Assembly: GCF_038502225.1 (NCBI RefSeq)
Contig: NC_091293.1
Location: forward strand, 17,282,786-17,346,785
DNA: 64,000 bases
Direction: 5' to 3'
DNA from: Cherax quadricarinatus
Taxonomy: Eukaryota; Arthropoda; Malacostraca; Decapoda; Parastacidae
Shown: piece after piece, positions 34,673 through 48,025 of the stretch
Layout of the letters: every line of letters begins with the position of its first letter
How positions within the stretch are numbered: position 1 is the stretch's first letter
Notes under the pieces: generated by a model
Told to the model about the DNA's origin: nothing
Databases searched by the model: none
What the model saw: only the letters and a program-made list of their open reading frames with translations
Made by a program: the position numbers and the translations under genes

Positions 34673-37600
34673 CACATTAAACATACTCTGGGTTCACATT
34701 AAACATATCCTGGGTTCACATTAAACATACTCTGGGTTCACATTCAACATACTCTGGGTTCACATTAAACATACCCTGGGTTCACATTAAACATTCCCTG
34801 CGTTCACATTAAACATATCCTGGGTTCACATTAAACATACTCTGGGTTCACATTAAACATACTCTGGGTTCAAATTAAACATACTCTGGGTTCACATTAA
34901 ACATACTCTGGGTTTACATTAACCATACTTTGGGTTCACACTAAACATACTATGGGTTCACATTAAGTATACTCTGGGTTCACATTAAACATACTCTGGG
35001 TTCACATTAAACATTCTCTGGGTTCACATTAAACATACTCTGGGTTCACATTAAGTATACTCTGGGTTCACATTAAACATACTCTGCGTTCACATTAAGT
35101 ATACTCTGGGTTCACATTAAGTATACTCTGGGTTCACATTAAACATACTCTGGGTTCATATTAAACATACTCTGGGTTCACATTAAACGTATCCTGGGTT
35201 CACATTAAACATCCCCTGCGTTCACATTAAATATACTCTGGGATCACATTGAACATACTCTGGGTTCACATTAAACATACTCTGGGTTCATATTAAACAT
35301 ACTTATAGTTCACATTAAACATACTTATGGTTCACATTAAACATACTTATGGTTCACATTAAACATACTTATGGTTCACATTAAACATATCCTGGGTTCA
35401 CATTAAACATACTCTGTCTTCACATTAAACACTCTGGGTTCACATCAAACATACCGTGGGTTCACATTAAACATACTCTGGGTTCAAACCAAACATACCC
35501 TGGGTTCACATTAAACATACCCTGGGTTCACATTAAACATACCCTGGGTTCACATTAAACATACCCTGGGTTCACATTAAACATAATCTGGGTTCACATT
35601 AAACATACCCTGGGTTCACATTAAACATACCCTGGGTTCACATTAAGCACACCCTGGGTTCGCATTAAACATACTCTGGGTTCACATTAAACATACTCTG
35701 GGTTCACATTAAACATAATCTGGGTTCACATTAAACATATCCTGGGTTCACATTAAACATACCCTGGGTTCACATTAAACATACTCTGGGCTCACATTAA
35801 ACATACCTGGGTTCACATTAAACATACTCTGGGTTCACATTAAACATACTCTGGATTCACATTAAACATACCCTGGGTTCACATTAAACATACCCTGGGT
35901 TCGCATTAAACATACTCTGGGTTCACATTAAGCATACTCTGGGTTCACATTAAACATACTCTGGGTTCACATTAAACATACTATGGGTTCACAAACATAC
36001 TCTGGGTTCACATTAAACATACTCTGGGTTCACATTAAACATACTCTGGGTTCACATTAAACATATCCTGGGTTCACATTAAACTTACTCTGGGTTCACA
36101 TTAAACATACCCTGGGTTGGCATTAAACATACTCTGGGTTCACATTAAACATACTCTGGGTTCACATTAAACATACCCTGGGTTCACATTAAACATATCC
36201 TGGGTTGGCATTAAACATACTCTGGGTTCACATTAAACATACCCTGGGTTCACATTAAACATACTCTGGGTTCACACTAAAATACCCTGGGTTCACATAA
36301 AACATACTCTGGGTTCACATTAAATATACCCTGGGTTCACATTAAACATACCCTGGGTTCACATTAAACATTCTCTGGGTTCACATTAAACACTCTGGGT
36401 TCACATCAAACATACCCTGGGTTCACATTAAACATACTCTGGGTTCACACCAAACATACCCTGGGTTCACATTAAACATACCCTGGGTTCACATTAAACA
36501 TACTCTGGGATCACATTAAACATACCCTGGGTTCACATTAAACTTATTCTGGGTTCACATTAAACATATCCTGAGTTGAAATTAAACATACTCTGGGTTC
36601 ACATTAAACATACCCTGGGTTCACATTAAACATACTCTGGGTTCACACTAAAAATACCCTGGGTTCACATTAAACATACTCTGGGTTCACATTAAACATG
36701 CTCTGGATTCACATTAAACATACCCTGGGTTCACATTAAACATACTCTGGGTTCACACCAAACATACTCTGGGTTCACATTAAACATACCCTGGGTTCAC
36801 ATTAAACATACTCTGGGATCACATTAAACATACCCTGGGTTCACATTAAACTTATTCTGGGTTCACATTAAACATATCCTGAGTTGGAATTAAATATACT
36901 CTGGGTTCACATTAAACATACCCTGGGTTCACATTAAACATACTCTGGGTTCACATTAAACATACCTGGGTTCACATTAAATATACTCTGGGTTCACATT
37001 AAACATACTCTGGATTCACATTAAACATACCCTGGGTTCACATTAAACATACTCTGGGTTCACATTAAGCATACTCTGGGTTCACATTAAACATAGTCTG
37101 GGTTCACATTAAACATACTCTGGGTTCACAAACATACTCTGGGTTCACATTAAACATACTCTGGGTTCACATTAAACATACTCTGGGTTCACAAACATAC
37201 TCTGGGTTCACATTAAACATACCCTGGGTTCACATTAAACATACTCTGGGTTCACAAACATTCTCTGGGTTCACATTAAACATACTCTGGGTTCACATTA
37301 AACATACTCTGGGTTCACATTAAACATATCCTGGGTTCACATTAAACATATCCTGGGTTCACATTAAACATATCCTGGGTTCACATTAAACATACTCTGG
37401 GTTCACATCAAACATACCCTGGGTTCACATTAAACATACCCTGGGTTCATATTAAACATACTCTGGGTTCACATTAAACATATCCTTGGTTCACATCAAA
37501 CATACTCTGGGTTCACATTAAACACTCTGGATTCACATTAAACATACCCTGGGTTCACATCAAACATACCCTGGGTTCACATCAAACATACCCTGGGTTC

Positions 37601-40600
37601 ACATTAAACATACTCTGGGTTCACATTAAACAAACTCTGGGTTCACATTAAACATACTCTGGGTTCACAATAAACATACCCTGGGTTCACATTAAACATA
37701 CTCTGGGTTCACATTAAACATATCATGGGTTCCATCAAACATACTCTGGGTTCAAATCAAACATACCCTGGGTTCACATCAAACATACCCTGGGTTCACA
37801 TTAAACATACTCTGGGTTCACATTAAACTTACTCTGGGTTCACATTAAACATACCCTGGGTTCACATTAAACATACCCTGGGTTCACATTAAACATACTC
37901 TGGGTTCACAAACATTCTCTGGGTTCACATTAAACATACTCTGGGTTCACATTAAACATATCCTGGGTTCACATTAAACATATCCTGGGTTCACATTAAA
38001 CATATCCTGGGTTCACATTAAGCATACTCTGGGTTCACATCAAACATATCCTGGGTTCACATTAAACATACCCTGGGTTCATATTAAACATACTCTGGGT
38101 TCACATCAAACATACCCTGGGTTCACATCAAACATACCCTGGGTTCACATTAAACATACTCTGGGTTCACATTAAACAAACTATGGGTTCACATTAAACA
38201 TACTCTGGGTTCACATTAAACATACCCTGGGTTCACATTAAACATACTCTGGGTTCACATTAAACATATCCTGGGTTCCATCAAACATACTCTGGGTTCA
38301 CATCAAACATACCCCGGGTTCACATCAAACATACCCTGGGTTCACATTAAACATACTCTGGGTTCACATTAAACATACTCTGGGTTCACATTAAACATAC
38401 CCTGGGTTCACATTAAACATACCCTGGGTTCACATTAAACATACTCTGGGTTCACATTAAACATATCCTGGGTTCACATCAAACATACTCTGGGTTCACA
38501 TTAAACATACTCTGGGTTCACATTAAACATACTCTGGGTTCAAATTAAACATACTCTGGGTTCACATTAAACATACTCTGGGTTTACATTAACCATACTT
38601 TGGGTTCACACTAAACATACTATGGGTTCACATTAAGTATACTCTGGGTTCACATTAAACATACTCTGGGTTCACATTAAACATTCTCTGGGTTCACATT
38701 AAACATACTCTGGGTTCACATTAAGTATACTCTGGGTTCACATTAAACATACTCTGCGTTCACATTAAGTATACTCTGGGTTCACATTAAGTATACTCTG
38801 GGTTCACATTAAACATACTCTGGGTTCATATTAAACATACTCTGGGTTCACATTAAACGTATCCTGGGTTCACATTAAACATCCCCTGCGTTCACATTAA
38901 ATATACTCTGGGATCACATTGAACATACTCTGGGTTCACATTAAACATACTCTGGGTTCATATTAAACATACTTATAGTTCACATTAAACATACTTATGG
39001 TTCACATTAAACATACTTATGGTTCACATTAAACATACTTATGGTTCACATTAAACATATCCTGGGTTCACATTAAACATACTCTGTCTTCACATTAAAC
39101 ACTCTGGGTTCACATCAAACATACCGTGGGTTCACATTAAACATACTCTGGGTTCAAATTAAACATACCCTGGGTTCACATTAAACATACCCTGGGTTCA
39201 CATTAAACATACCCTGGGTTCACATTAAACATACCCTGGGTTCACATTAAACATAATCTGGGTTCACATTAAACATACCCTGGGTTCACATTAAACATAC
39301 CCTGGGTTCACATTAAGCACACCCTGGGTTCGCATTAAACATACTCTGGGTTCACATTAAACATACTCTGGGTTCACATTAAACATAATCTGGGTTCACA
39401 TTAAACATATCCTGGGTTCACATTAAACATACCCTGGGTTCACATTAAACATACTCTGGGCTCACATTAAACATACCTGGGTTCACATTAAACATACTCT
39501 GGGTTCACATTAAACATACTCTGGATTCACATTAAACATACCCTGGGTTCACATTAAACATACCCTGGGTTCGCATTAAACATACTCTGGGTTCACATTA
39601 AGCATACTCTGGGTTCACATTAAACATACTCTGGGTTCACATTAAACATACTATGGGTTCACAAACATACTCTGGGTTCACATTAAACATGCCCTGGGTT
39701 CGCATTAAACATACTCTGGGTTCACATTAAACATACTCTGCGTTCACAAACATTCTCTGGGTTCACATTAAACATACTCTGGGTTCACATTAAACATACT
39801 CTGGGTTCACATTAAACATATCCTGGGTTCAAATTAAACTTACTCTGGGTTCACATTAAACATATCCTGGGTTGGCATTAAACATACTCTGGGTTCACAT
39901 TAAACATACTCTGGGTTCACATTAAACATACCCTGGGTTCACATTAAACATATCCTGGGTTGGCATTAAACATACTCTGGGTTCACATTAAACATACCCT
40001 GGGTTCACATTAAACATACTCTGGGTTCACACTAAAAATACCCTGGGTTCACATAAAACATACTCTGGGTTCACATTAAATATACCCTGGGTTCACATTA
40101 AACATACCCTGGGTTCACATTAAACATTCTCTGGGTTCACATTAAACACTCTGGGTTCACATCAAACATACCCTGGGTTCACATTAAACATACTCTGGGT
40201 TCACACCAAACATACCCTGGGTTCACATTAAACATACCCTGGGTTGACATTAAACATACTCTGGGATCACATTAAACATACCCTGGGTTCACATTAAACT
40301 TATTCTGGGTTCACATTAAACATATCCTGAGTTGGAATTAAACATACTCTGGGTTCACATTAAACATACCCTGGGTTCACATTAAACATACTCTGGGTTC
40401 ACACTAAAAATACCCTGGGTTCACATTAAACATACTCTGGGTTCACATTAAACATGCTCTGGATTCACATTAAACATACCCTGGGTTCACATTAAACATA
40501 CTCTGGGTTCACACCAAACATACTCTGGGTTCACATTAAACATACCCTGGGTTCACATTAAACATACTCTGGGATCACATTAAACATACCCTGGGTTCAC

Positions 40601-43559
40601 ATTAAACTTATTCTGGGTTCACATTAAACATATCCTGAGTTGGAATTAAATATACTCTGGGTTCACATTAAACATACCCTGGGTTCACATTAAACATACT
40701 CTGGGTTCACATTAAACATACCTGGGTTCACATTAAATATACTCTGGGTTCACATTAAACATACTCTGGATTCACATACCCTGGGTTCACATTAAACATA
40801 CTCTGGGTTCACATTAAGCATACTCTGGGTTCACATTAAACATACTCTGGGTTCACATTAAACATACTCTGCGTTCACAAACATTCTCTGGGTTCACATT
40901 AAACATACTCTGGGTTCACATTAAACATACTCTGGGTTCACATTAAACATATCCTGGGTTCACATTAAACTTACTCTGGGTTCACATTAAACATATCCTG
41001 GGTTGGCATTAAACATACTCTGGGTTCACATTAAACATACTCTGGGTTCACATTAAACATACCCTGGGTTCACATTAAACATATCCTGGGTTGGCATTAA
41101 ACATACTCTGGGTTCACATTAAACATACCCTGGGTTCACATTAAACATACTCTGGGTTCACACTAAAAATACCCTGGGTTCACATAAAACATACTCTGGG
41201 TTCACATTAAATATACCCTGGGTTCACATTAAACATACCCTGGGTTCACATTAAACATTCTCTGGGTTCACATTAAACACTCTGGGTTCACATCAAACAT
41301 ACCCTGGGTTCACATTAAACATACTCTGGGTTCACACCAAACATACCCTGGGTTCACATTAAACATACCCTGGGTTCACATTAAACATACTCTGGGATCA
41401 CATTAAACATACCCTGGGTTCACATTAAACTTTTTCTGGGTTCACATTAAACATATCCTGAGTTGGAATTAAACATACTCTGGGTTCACATTAAACATAC
41501 CCTGGGTTCACATTAAACATACTCTGGGTTCACACTAAAAATACCCTGGGTTCACATTAAACATACTCTGGGTTCACATTAAACATGCTCTGGATTCACA
41601 TTAAACATACCCTGGGTTCACATTAAACATACTCTGGGTTCACACCAAACATACTCTGGGTTCACATTAAACATACCCTGGGTTCACATTAAACATACTC
41701 TGGGTTCACACCAAACATACTCTGGGTTCACATTAAACATACCCTGGGTTCACATTAAACATACTCTGGGTTCACATTAAACATACCTGGGTTCACATTA
41801 AATATACTCTGGGTTCACATTAAACATACTCTGGATTCACATTAAACATACCCTGGGTTCACATTAAACATACTCTGGGTTCACATTAAGTATACTCTGG
41901 GTTCACATTAAACATACTCTGGGTTCACATTAAACATACTCTGGGTTCACAAACATACTCTGGGTTCACATTAAACATACTCTGGGTTCACATTAAACAT
42001 ACTCTGGGTTCACAAACATACTCTGGGTTCACATTAAACATACCCTGGGTTCACATTAAACATACTCTGGGTTCACAAACATTCTCTGGGTTCACATTAA
42101 ACATACTCTGGGTTCACATTAAACATACTCTGGGTTCACATTAAACATATCCTGGGTTCACATTAAACATATCCTGGGTTCACATTAAACATATCCTGGG
42201 TTCACATTAAACATACTCTGGGTTCACATCAAACATACCCTGGGTTCACATTAAACATACCCTGGGTTCATATTAAACATACTCTGGGTTCACATTAAAC
42301 ATATCCTTGGTTCACATCAAACATACTCTGGGTTCACATTAAACACTCTGGATTCACATTAAACATACCCTGGGTTCACATCAAACATACCCTGGGTTCA
42401 CATCAAACATACCCTGGGTTCACATTAAACATACTCTGGGTTCACATTAAACAAACTCTGGGTTCACATTAAACATACTCTGGGTTCACAATAAACATAC
42501 CCTGGGTTCACATTAAACATACTCTGGGTTCACATTAAACATATCCTGGGTTCCATCAAACATACTCTGGGTTCAAATCAAACATACCCTGGGTTCACAT
42601 CAAACATACCCTGGGTTCACATTAAACATACTCTGGGTTCACATTAAACTTACTCTGGGTTCACATTAAACATACCCTGGGTTCACATTAAACATACCCT
42701 GGGTTCACATTAAACATACTCTGGGTTCACAAACATTCTCTGGGTTCACATTAAACATACTCTGGGTTCACATTAAACATATCCTGGGTTCACATTAAAC
42801 ATATCCTGGGTTCACATTAAACATATCCTGGGTTCACATTAAGCGTACTCTGGGTTCACATCAAACATATCCTGGGTTCACATTAAACATACCCTGGGTT
42901 CATATTAAACATACTCTGGGTTCACATCAAACATACCCTGGGTTCACATCAAACATACCCTGGGTTCACATTAAACATACTCTGGGTTCACATTAAACAA
43001 ACTCTGGGTTCACATTAAACATACTCTGGGTTCACATTAAACATACCCTGGGTTCACATTAAACATACTCTGGGTTCACATTAAACATATCCTGGGTTCC
43101 ATCAAACATACTCTGGGTTCACATCAAACATACCCCGGGTTCACATCAAACATACCCTGGGTTCACATTAAACATACTCTGGGTTCACATTAAACATACT
43201 CTGGGTTCACATTAAACATACCCTGGGTTCACATTAAACATACCCTGGGTTCACATTAAACATACTCTGGGTTCACATTAAACATATCCTGGGTTCACAT
43301 CAAACATACTCTGGGTTCACATTAAACATACCCTGGGTTCACATTAAACATACTCTGGGTTCACATTAAACGTACCCTGGGTTCACATTAAACATACGCT
43401 GGGTTCACATTAAACATACCCTGGGTTCACATTAAACATACCCTGGGTTCATATTAAACATACCCTGGGTTCACATTAAACATACCCTGGGTTCACATTA
43501 AACATACTATGGGTTCACATTAAACGTACCCTGGGTTCACATTAAACATACCCTGGGTT
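34656..43559. repeat. 22-bp satellite array, about 400 units, with higher-order structure
   Basis: 8.9 kb of head-to-tail units with core TCTGGGTTCACATTAAACA (19 of the 22 bases). Common variants are CCCTGGG, TCCTGGG, CTTATGG, TTAAGTA and CATCAAACA, and there are short 18-bp and 15-bp units (TTCACAAACA). Every frame is closed by the TAA in the unit, so nothing is coded. Rare variants recur at fixed distances. The segment 34835-36018 is repeated almost exactly at 38505-39688 (offset 3,670). Another pair has offset about 1,132 (around 39700-40830 against 40832-41960), and 37084-38500 recurs at 41900-43330 (offset about 4,820). The array therefore grew by duplicating kilobase blocks as well as single units. 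Confidence 0.97.
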
Positions 43560-43980
43560 GAAGGTTGGTAACTGGCATTACTGTCTTACAGCTAGTCACT
43601 GATTGATATTTATCTGGATGTGTGAGAGTCACCTCTGCTCTAACCTACTCCTCCTACTCTTGTTTCTTCTCTTTCATTTTATTCTCTATCCTCTCGGGAA
43701 TATATTATCTGCTAAAACTTTTTTTTTTCCATTCTGTTGTGCAGTCTCGACTCTGAAACCAGGTGGTGAGGTAGTCCCCCCAGTCAGAATATTGGAGTTA
43801 CGAAACTACTCAGTCTTGATACCGCCACTGCAGACAAATCAGGGAACGGGTGAAGCTTGTACCTACGGCTACTTCTAAATCTCACAGGTCAGTGCGTTAA
43901 CCACTGCGCCAGCTGACTGACTGTTAGGACACACTTGCCCTTAGTTCAAGTCCCATTTGTTCCCTTACTAAATTACATGT
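43560..43980. other. Spacer after the satellite, with a possible decayed tRNA-like sequence
   Basis: No gene is supported. On the minus strand near 43885-43915 a pol III A-box-like segment (TGGCGCAGTGG followed by TTAACGC) resembles tRNA-derived repeats. No convincing B box follows at the right distance, so it is at best a remnant. A T9 run lies near 43721. Confidence 0.4.
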
Positions 43981-44440
43981 AGCGTAGTGTAGTGTATGAG
44001 AGGTCTGATGTAGTAAGTCACTCTTGTAGTGTAGTGTATGAGAGGTCTGATGTAGTAAGTCACTCTTGTAGTGTAGTGTATGAGAGGTCTGATGTAGTGA
44101 GTCACTCTTGTAGTGTATGAGAGGTCTGATGTAGTGAGTCACTCTTGTAGTGTAGTGTATGAGAGGTCTGATGTAGTGAGTCACTCTTTTAGTGTAGTGT
44201 ATGAGAGGTCTGATGTAGTGAGTCACTCTTGTAGTGTAGTGTATGAGAGGTCTGATGTAGTGAGTCACTCTTGTAGTGTAGTGTATGAGAGGTCTGATGT
44301 AGTGAGTCACTCTTGTAGTGTATGAGAGGTCTGATGTAGTGAGTCACTCTTGTAGTGTAGTGTATAAGTGGTTTGATGTAGCGAGTAACTCTTGTAGTGT
44401 AGTGTATGAGAGGTCTGATGTAGTGTAGCGTATGAGTGGT
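43981..44440. repeat. 42-bp minisatellite (ATGAGAGGTCTGATGTAGTG core)
   Basis: About ten tandem units of 42 bp, some shortened to 37 bp, with core ATGAGAGGTCTGATGTAGTG and AGTCACTCTTGTAGTGTAG. Because 42 is a multiple of three, long frames open by chance on both strands (YERSDVVSHS repeats). They have no other coding character. Confidence 0.93.
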
Positions 44441-44689
44441 CTGATGTAGTGAGTGTACAGTTGTATGTAGTGTACATTTGTACTAGATTCACCTGGAGGT
44501 ACCTCAGTGTAGGCGAGTTGTGAGTGGTGACGTGACCCACACTGTCTCGCTACATTGTCTCACTACACTGTCTCACTACACTACCGACACTGTAAACATC
44601 GTCCGGTGGGGTGTGAGAGCGCTGAGAATGGGAGAGGTGATGATGCTGAGAGCTAAAAGCTGAGAGTGGGAAAGCTAAGGATGAGAGTG
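44441..44689. other. Spacer between two minisatellites; nothing recognised
   Basis: Contains short TCTCGCTACA / TCTCACTACAC repeats (44550-44580). No gene is seen. Confidence 0.4.
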
Positions 44690-44970
44690 AGAGAGCTGAA
44701 GCTGAGAGTGAAAGTGAGAGAACCGAGTCTGGGAGTGAAAGTGAGAGAGCCGAGGCTGGGAGTGAAAGTGAGAGAGCCGAGGCTGAGAGTGAAAGTGAGA
44801 GAGCCGAGGCTGAGAGTGAAAAATGAGAGAGCTGAGGCTGAGAGTGAAAGTGAGAGAGCTGAGGCTGAGAGTGAAAGTGAGCTAGCCGAGGCTGAGAGTG
44901 AAAGTGAGAGAGCTGAGGCTGAAAGTGAAAGTGAGACAGCTGAGGCTAAGAGTGAAAGTGAGAGTTTCCA
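44690..44970. repeat. 27-bp minisatellite (GAGAGTGAAAGTGAGAGAGC core)
   Basis: About ten tandem 27-bp units, core GAGAGTGAAAGTGAGAGAGC followed by CGAGGCT or TGAGGCT. The unit is divisible by three and therefore gives spurious repeat frames (ESESERAEA on one strand, SLSLSASAL on the other). No start context or flanking domain supports a protein. Confidence 0.93.
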
Positions 44971-45616
44971 GGTCTCTCTCACTATCGTCCACAAAGACGT
45001 CTCGTCTGCTCTCAGCTCTCACTGTACCAGACAATGCAGTATTCTTCCCACTGTAACTTCTTACAAACACAGAATTTAATCATAACTTTACTTTCTTTCA
45101 GTGGAACGCCTTCCATCTGAACAAAAAACTAATGGAAAAATAAATAAAGAAACGACTAGGAAAAATAAGAATAATGACTTTTGAGGATTTTACTTAAAAT
45201 TTAAATATAATAAAGAAAATGGCCTTTGGTTCTTGTAGTTGGGTAGGAGTAGGTAAGGCCCTGGAAAGATCTAATATTAATGATGTAGGTTATCCTGGGC
45301 GGATGGTGATAGTCCGATGTTTTGGAATCTCCTACCACTTGGTTGGAGCAACACAAGTAGAACAGGTAAGGGCCAGTAATAGTCCAATAATGTTAATAAG
45401 TCCCATTAACAAATGTCATATTCTATCTGGCGTCTATCCTGGATGACCACGCCAGGAACAGAACTGGTAATAAGAAAAAATAAACTGGTTACCAATGGTC
45501 ATGATAATATAACATTTAAGAATGGAAAAGAATGATAAAGGCCAAAATCATTACTGGTAACCAGCAAACAAAAGAAAGGAACAAACAGTAATACTCCTGG
45601 TAAATCACCCTACCTG
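44971..45616. other. Unassigned sequence between minisatellite and Tx1-like copy 1
   Basis: AT-rich sequence without a supported frame, RNA gene or recognised repeat. It contains two copies of an ACTGGTAA / TTACTGGTAACC type motif. This may be old, unrecognisable repeat or unique sequence. Confidence 0.4.
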
Positions 45617-45709
45617 ATACATTCGTCTCTCGACCTGCGTGGAGAGAGGACGCTTCTGCAGTTTCTCTTGCACGCCACCTGGTGAGGAAAACATAGCATT
45701 AGCACCAAG

Positions 45710-46967
45710 ATGGCGGACCGAATGAACCGGCGCATAAATACTGTCTGCATTGAGCTGGTTAGAGGATCTTTAAGCAGCGCCACGATGAACGTTCTCCTGC
45801 CAAGCATTATCAGGGACTGTTCTGGCATCCCCAATGAAGAGCTGTATGGTGTGGCACTGAATGGTATGTCAAGGGTCTTCGTGAAGTTCATGAGAGCTGA
45901 CTTCTACTCTACCATCGTCGACGAATTTCAAGAAAGGATGATTATCAATTCGGCAGTGGAAGTATGCTTGCATGATGTGTCTAAGTATTTTACTTGGGTG
46001 AAGGTAAGGAATGTACCTTTTGAGGCAACAGCATACAGCCTGCAAGATGCGTTCAGTGGTTATGGGACTGTACACTCGGCGAGCATGGGAATGTGGAGGG
46101 ACGGCCCTTACGAGGGGATGCCGGAAGGATCCTTCACACTGAAAATGACCTTGAGGAGGCCGATACCATCATATGTCACATTGCATAGCCATAGAACACA
46201 GGTTTTTGTACACTATGCGGGGCAGAGGAAGACGTGCCGTTTATGTGACTCTTATGAGCACATGGTGGCACAATGCCCCAGGAGACAGGGCCCTAGGCGT
46301 CAGGAGACAGCTTCTGTGGATACGCCACTAGAAGCCACGGACGTTATGACGGGTGAAGTGGAAAGCCGGAGTACAGGCCTATGGAGTGAGGAGGTCGACA
46401 GAGCAGAGGTGGTTTTGGAGACGTGTGTTACACTACCAGTGGAAACGGGGGGGGGGAGGGAATATCGCTGTCAGACAGACCGTTAGGTACTACAGATTCA
46501 GCTCAGGAAGGGATTTTGGAGGCTGTGCTGAAGGATTTTTTGGAAGAGTCGGAGCATGGTGAGGAAAGTGGTGTGAGGTCAGGTGATGTCAAGGTGATGG
46601 ATGAACAGAAGCGGGGTAAGGAAGACTTGAGTGAGGTTCAAAAGGAGAGCAATGTGGTGGTGGAGGTCCATCAAGAAGATGTGGTTGCAGAAGATATGTG
46701 TGTAGAGGGTAGCTCCCACAAGAGATCAGCGGGGACATGAGACATGGACGAAGTCATCACACCAGCGCAGAGGCCTGGGAAGAAGATGTGGGCAGCTGTG
46801 GTAGCAACGGCAAGTCCGGGAGGAGGGGGGGCAATGGGAAGCTCGGCGGCAAGGGACAGGGAGGGGTTGGAGGGCAAGAACTAGGGATTGATAGAGAAGG
46901 ACCAAGACCTATGAAAGGAGGACCAAGTAAGCCTCAGTGGCACAGGGGTAAGCCGCCATTCTTGTAA
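45710..46967 (+). pseudogene. Tx1-like LINE ORF1 (RRM-like plus zinc knuckle), frameshifted
   Basis: Begins MADRMNRRINTVCIEL. It has an RRM-like segment (WVKVRNVPFEATAYSLQ, GYGTVHSASMG) and one CCHC knuckle (CRLCDSYEHMVAQCP), followed by an acidic tail. The frame breaks in a G10 homopolymer at 46447-46456. In the shifted frame the tail continues (DSAQEGILEAVLKDFLEE) to an in-frame TGA at 46738-46740, then the conserved DEVITPAQRPGKKMW motif and TAG at 46882. The last residues (PSKPQWHRGKPPFL) may lie in a third frame ending at 46967. It is homologous to ORF1 of copies 2 and 3. Confidence 0.85.
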
Positions 46968-46975
46968 AATTCAGG

Positions 46976-48025
46976 TGTGTAACTTTCAATGTAAACGGTC
47001 TTAAAACCGAGGTCAAGAGGGTATTTGTTAGAGTGGGTTTTGAGGAGATTTAGTATTGATGTCTGTTTTTTGCAGGAACATAACCATAGGTTAGGATGTG
47101 AGTTGTTGTTGAAAGGTTATAGGTTGTTTACATGTGATGCTTTGAGGTTGAAAGGAGGTGTGGCTGTGGCGGTCAAGGAGACCAGTCCTTTGTGTATCTT
47201 GGGTTGGGAGGAGGGGGGGGTGGGAGGGTTGTCAGGGTGGATGGGTTTTGGGGGGCCAGGAGGGTTAGTTTTGTAGGTGTGTACATGCCAGCAACTAGTA
47301 ACGCTAGAATGAAGGTGGATTTTGTACGCGATGTTCTGGTATATCACTTGAGAGGTTTACCTGCTTTTACGGTGATTGGTGGGGATTGGAATTGTGTCAT
47401 TAGGAATGGTGATGTGGTTCCGAGGGGGGCGGGTTGTGTTTTGGGGGTTTTGCGGGATGTTTTGCGAGATGTTGGAGTGGTAGATGTGGTGGGAAGTAGG
47501 GGATATGGAGTGGAGCACACTTTTATCCGTAGGGGATATGAGGCACGGTTAGATAGGATTTATGTTAGGCAGGGCATAGGTGTGGCGAGGGTGAGGACTA
47601 TCGATGTGGGTTTTTCTGATCATCGTGCTGTTATAGCAGATTTGAGGGTAGATGGCATAGTGAGAGTTTATGCAGGATACTGGAAATTAAATGTGAAGCT
47701 ACTTAGGGACGAGGGTGACCCTACAGGTTTTGAAGATTGGTGGAAAGCTTTTTGGGAGTCTAGGAATATGGATATGGATTTGCTGGATTGGTGGGAAATG
47801 AGGGCTAAAGTTGAAATTGCTAAATTTTTTAAAGTACAGGGTAAGGAGATGGCGAGGTGGAGCTATGGTCTACAAAATTATCTTGAGGGTCAGTTAAATG
47901 ACTGTTATGCAGAGGAACGGGTGGGGCGGAGTGAGGACATGGAACGTTTGCGAAATAGGTTGGCGGAAATTCAAAATGAAAAATTTGAGGCAATTCGAGT
48001 TAGGGCGGGGTTGGAGGATGTTTTA
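46976..48025 (+). pseudogene. Tx1-like LINE ORF2 endonuclease domain, frameshifted
   Basis: The N-terminus VTFNVNGLK, then after a frame change FLQEHNHRLG, LKGGVAVAVKETSP, a second frame break in a G8 run at 47213-47220, and then GVYMPATSN, GGDWNCVIR, RLDRIYVR and FSDHRAV. These are the AP-endonuclease motifs QE, GDWN, LDR-Y and SDH. The coding sequence stops being homologous to copy 2 at about 48025 (RAGLEDVL), where the inverted block begins. Confidence 0.85.

Noticed and set aside
34218..34724. A host SGNH hydrolase gene
   Set aside because: The coiled coil upstream, the in-frame stop and frameshift, and the match to LINE ORF1 architecture favour a retroelement remnant.
34656..43559. A CRISPR-like array
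   Set aside because: There are no spacers: units are contiguous 22-bp repeats, and the context is eukaryotic retroelements.
43880..43925. A second tRNA-derived SINE on the minus strand
   Set aside because: Only an A-box-like segment is clear; no B box stands at the expected spacing and no unit ends can be found.
43924..44325. Repeat proteins of the YERSDVVSHS type on either strand
   Set aside because: They arise from a 42-bp minisatellite whose length is divisible by three; there is no domain or start context.
44653..45079. A Ser/Glu/Ala repeat protein (ESESERAEA) or its antisense SLSLSASAL
   Set aside because: It is a 27-bp minisatellite frame with no flanking coding signal, and it is open on both strands.
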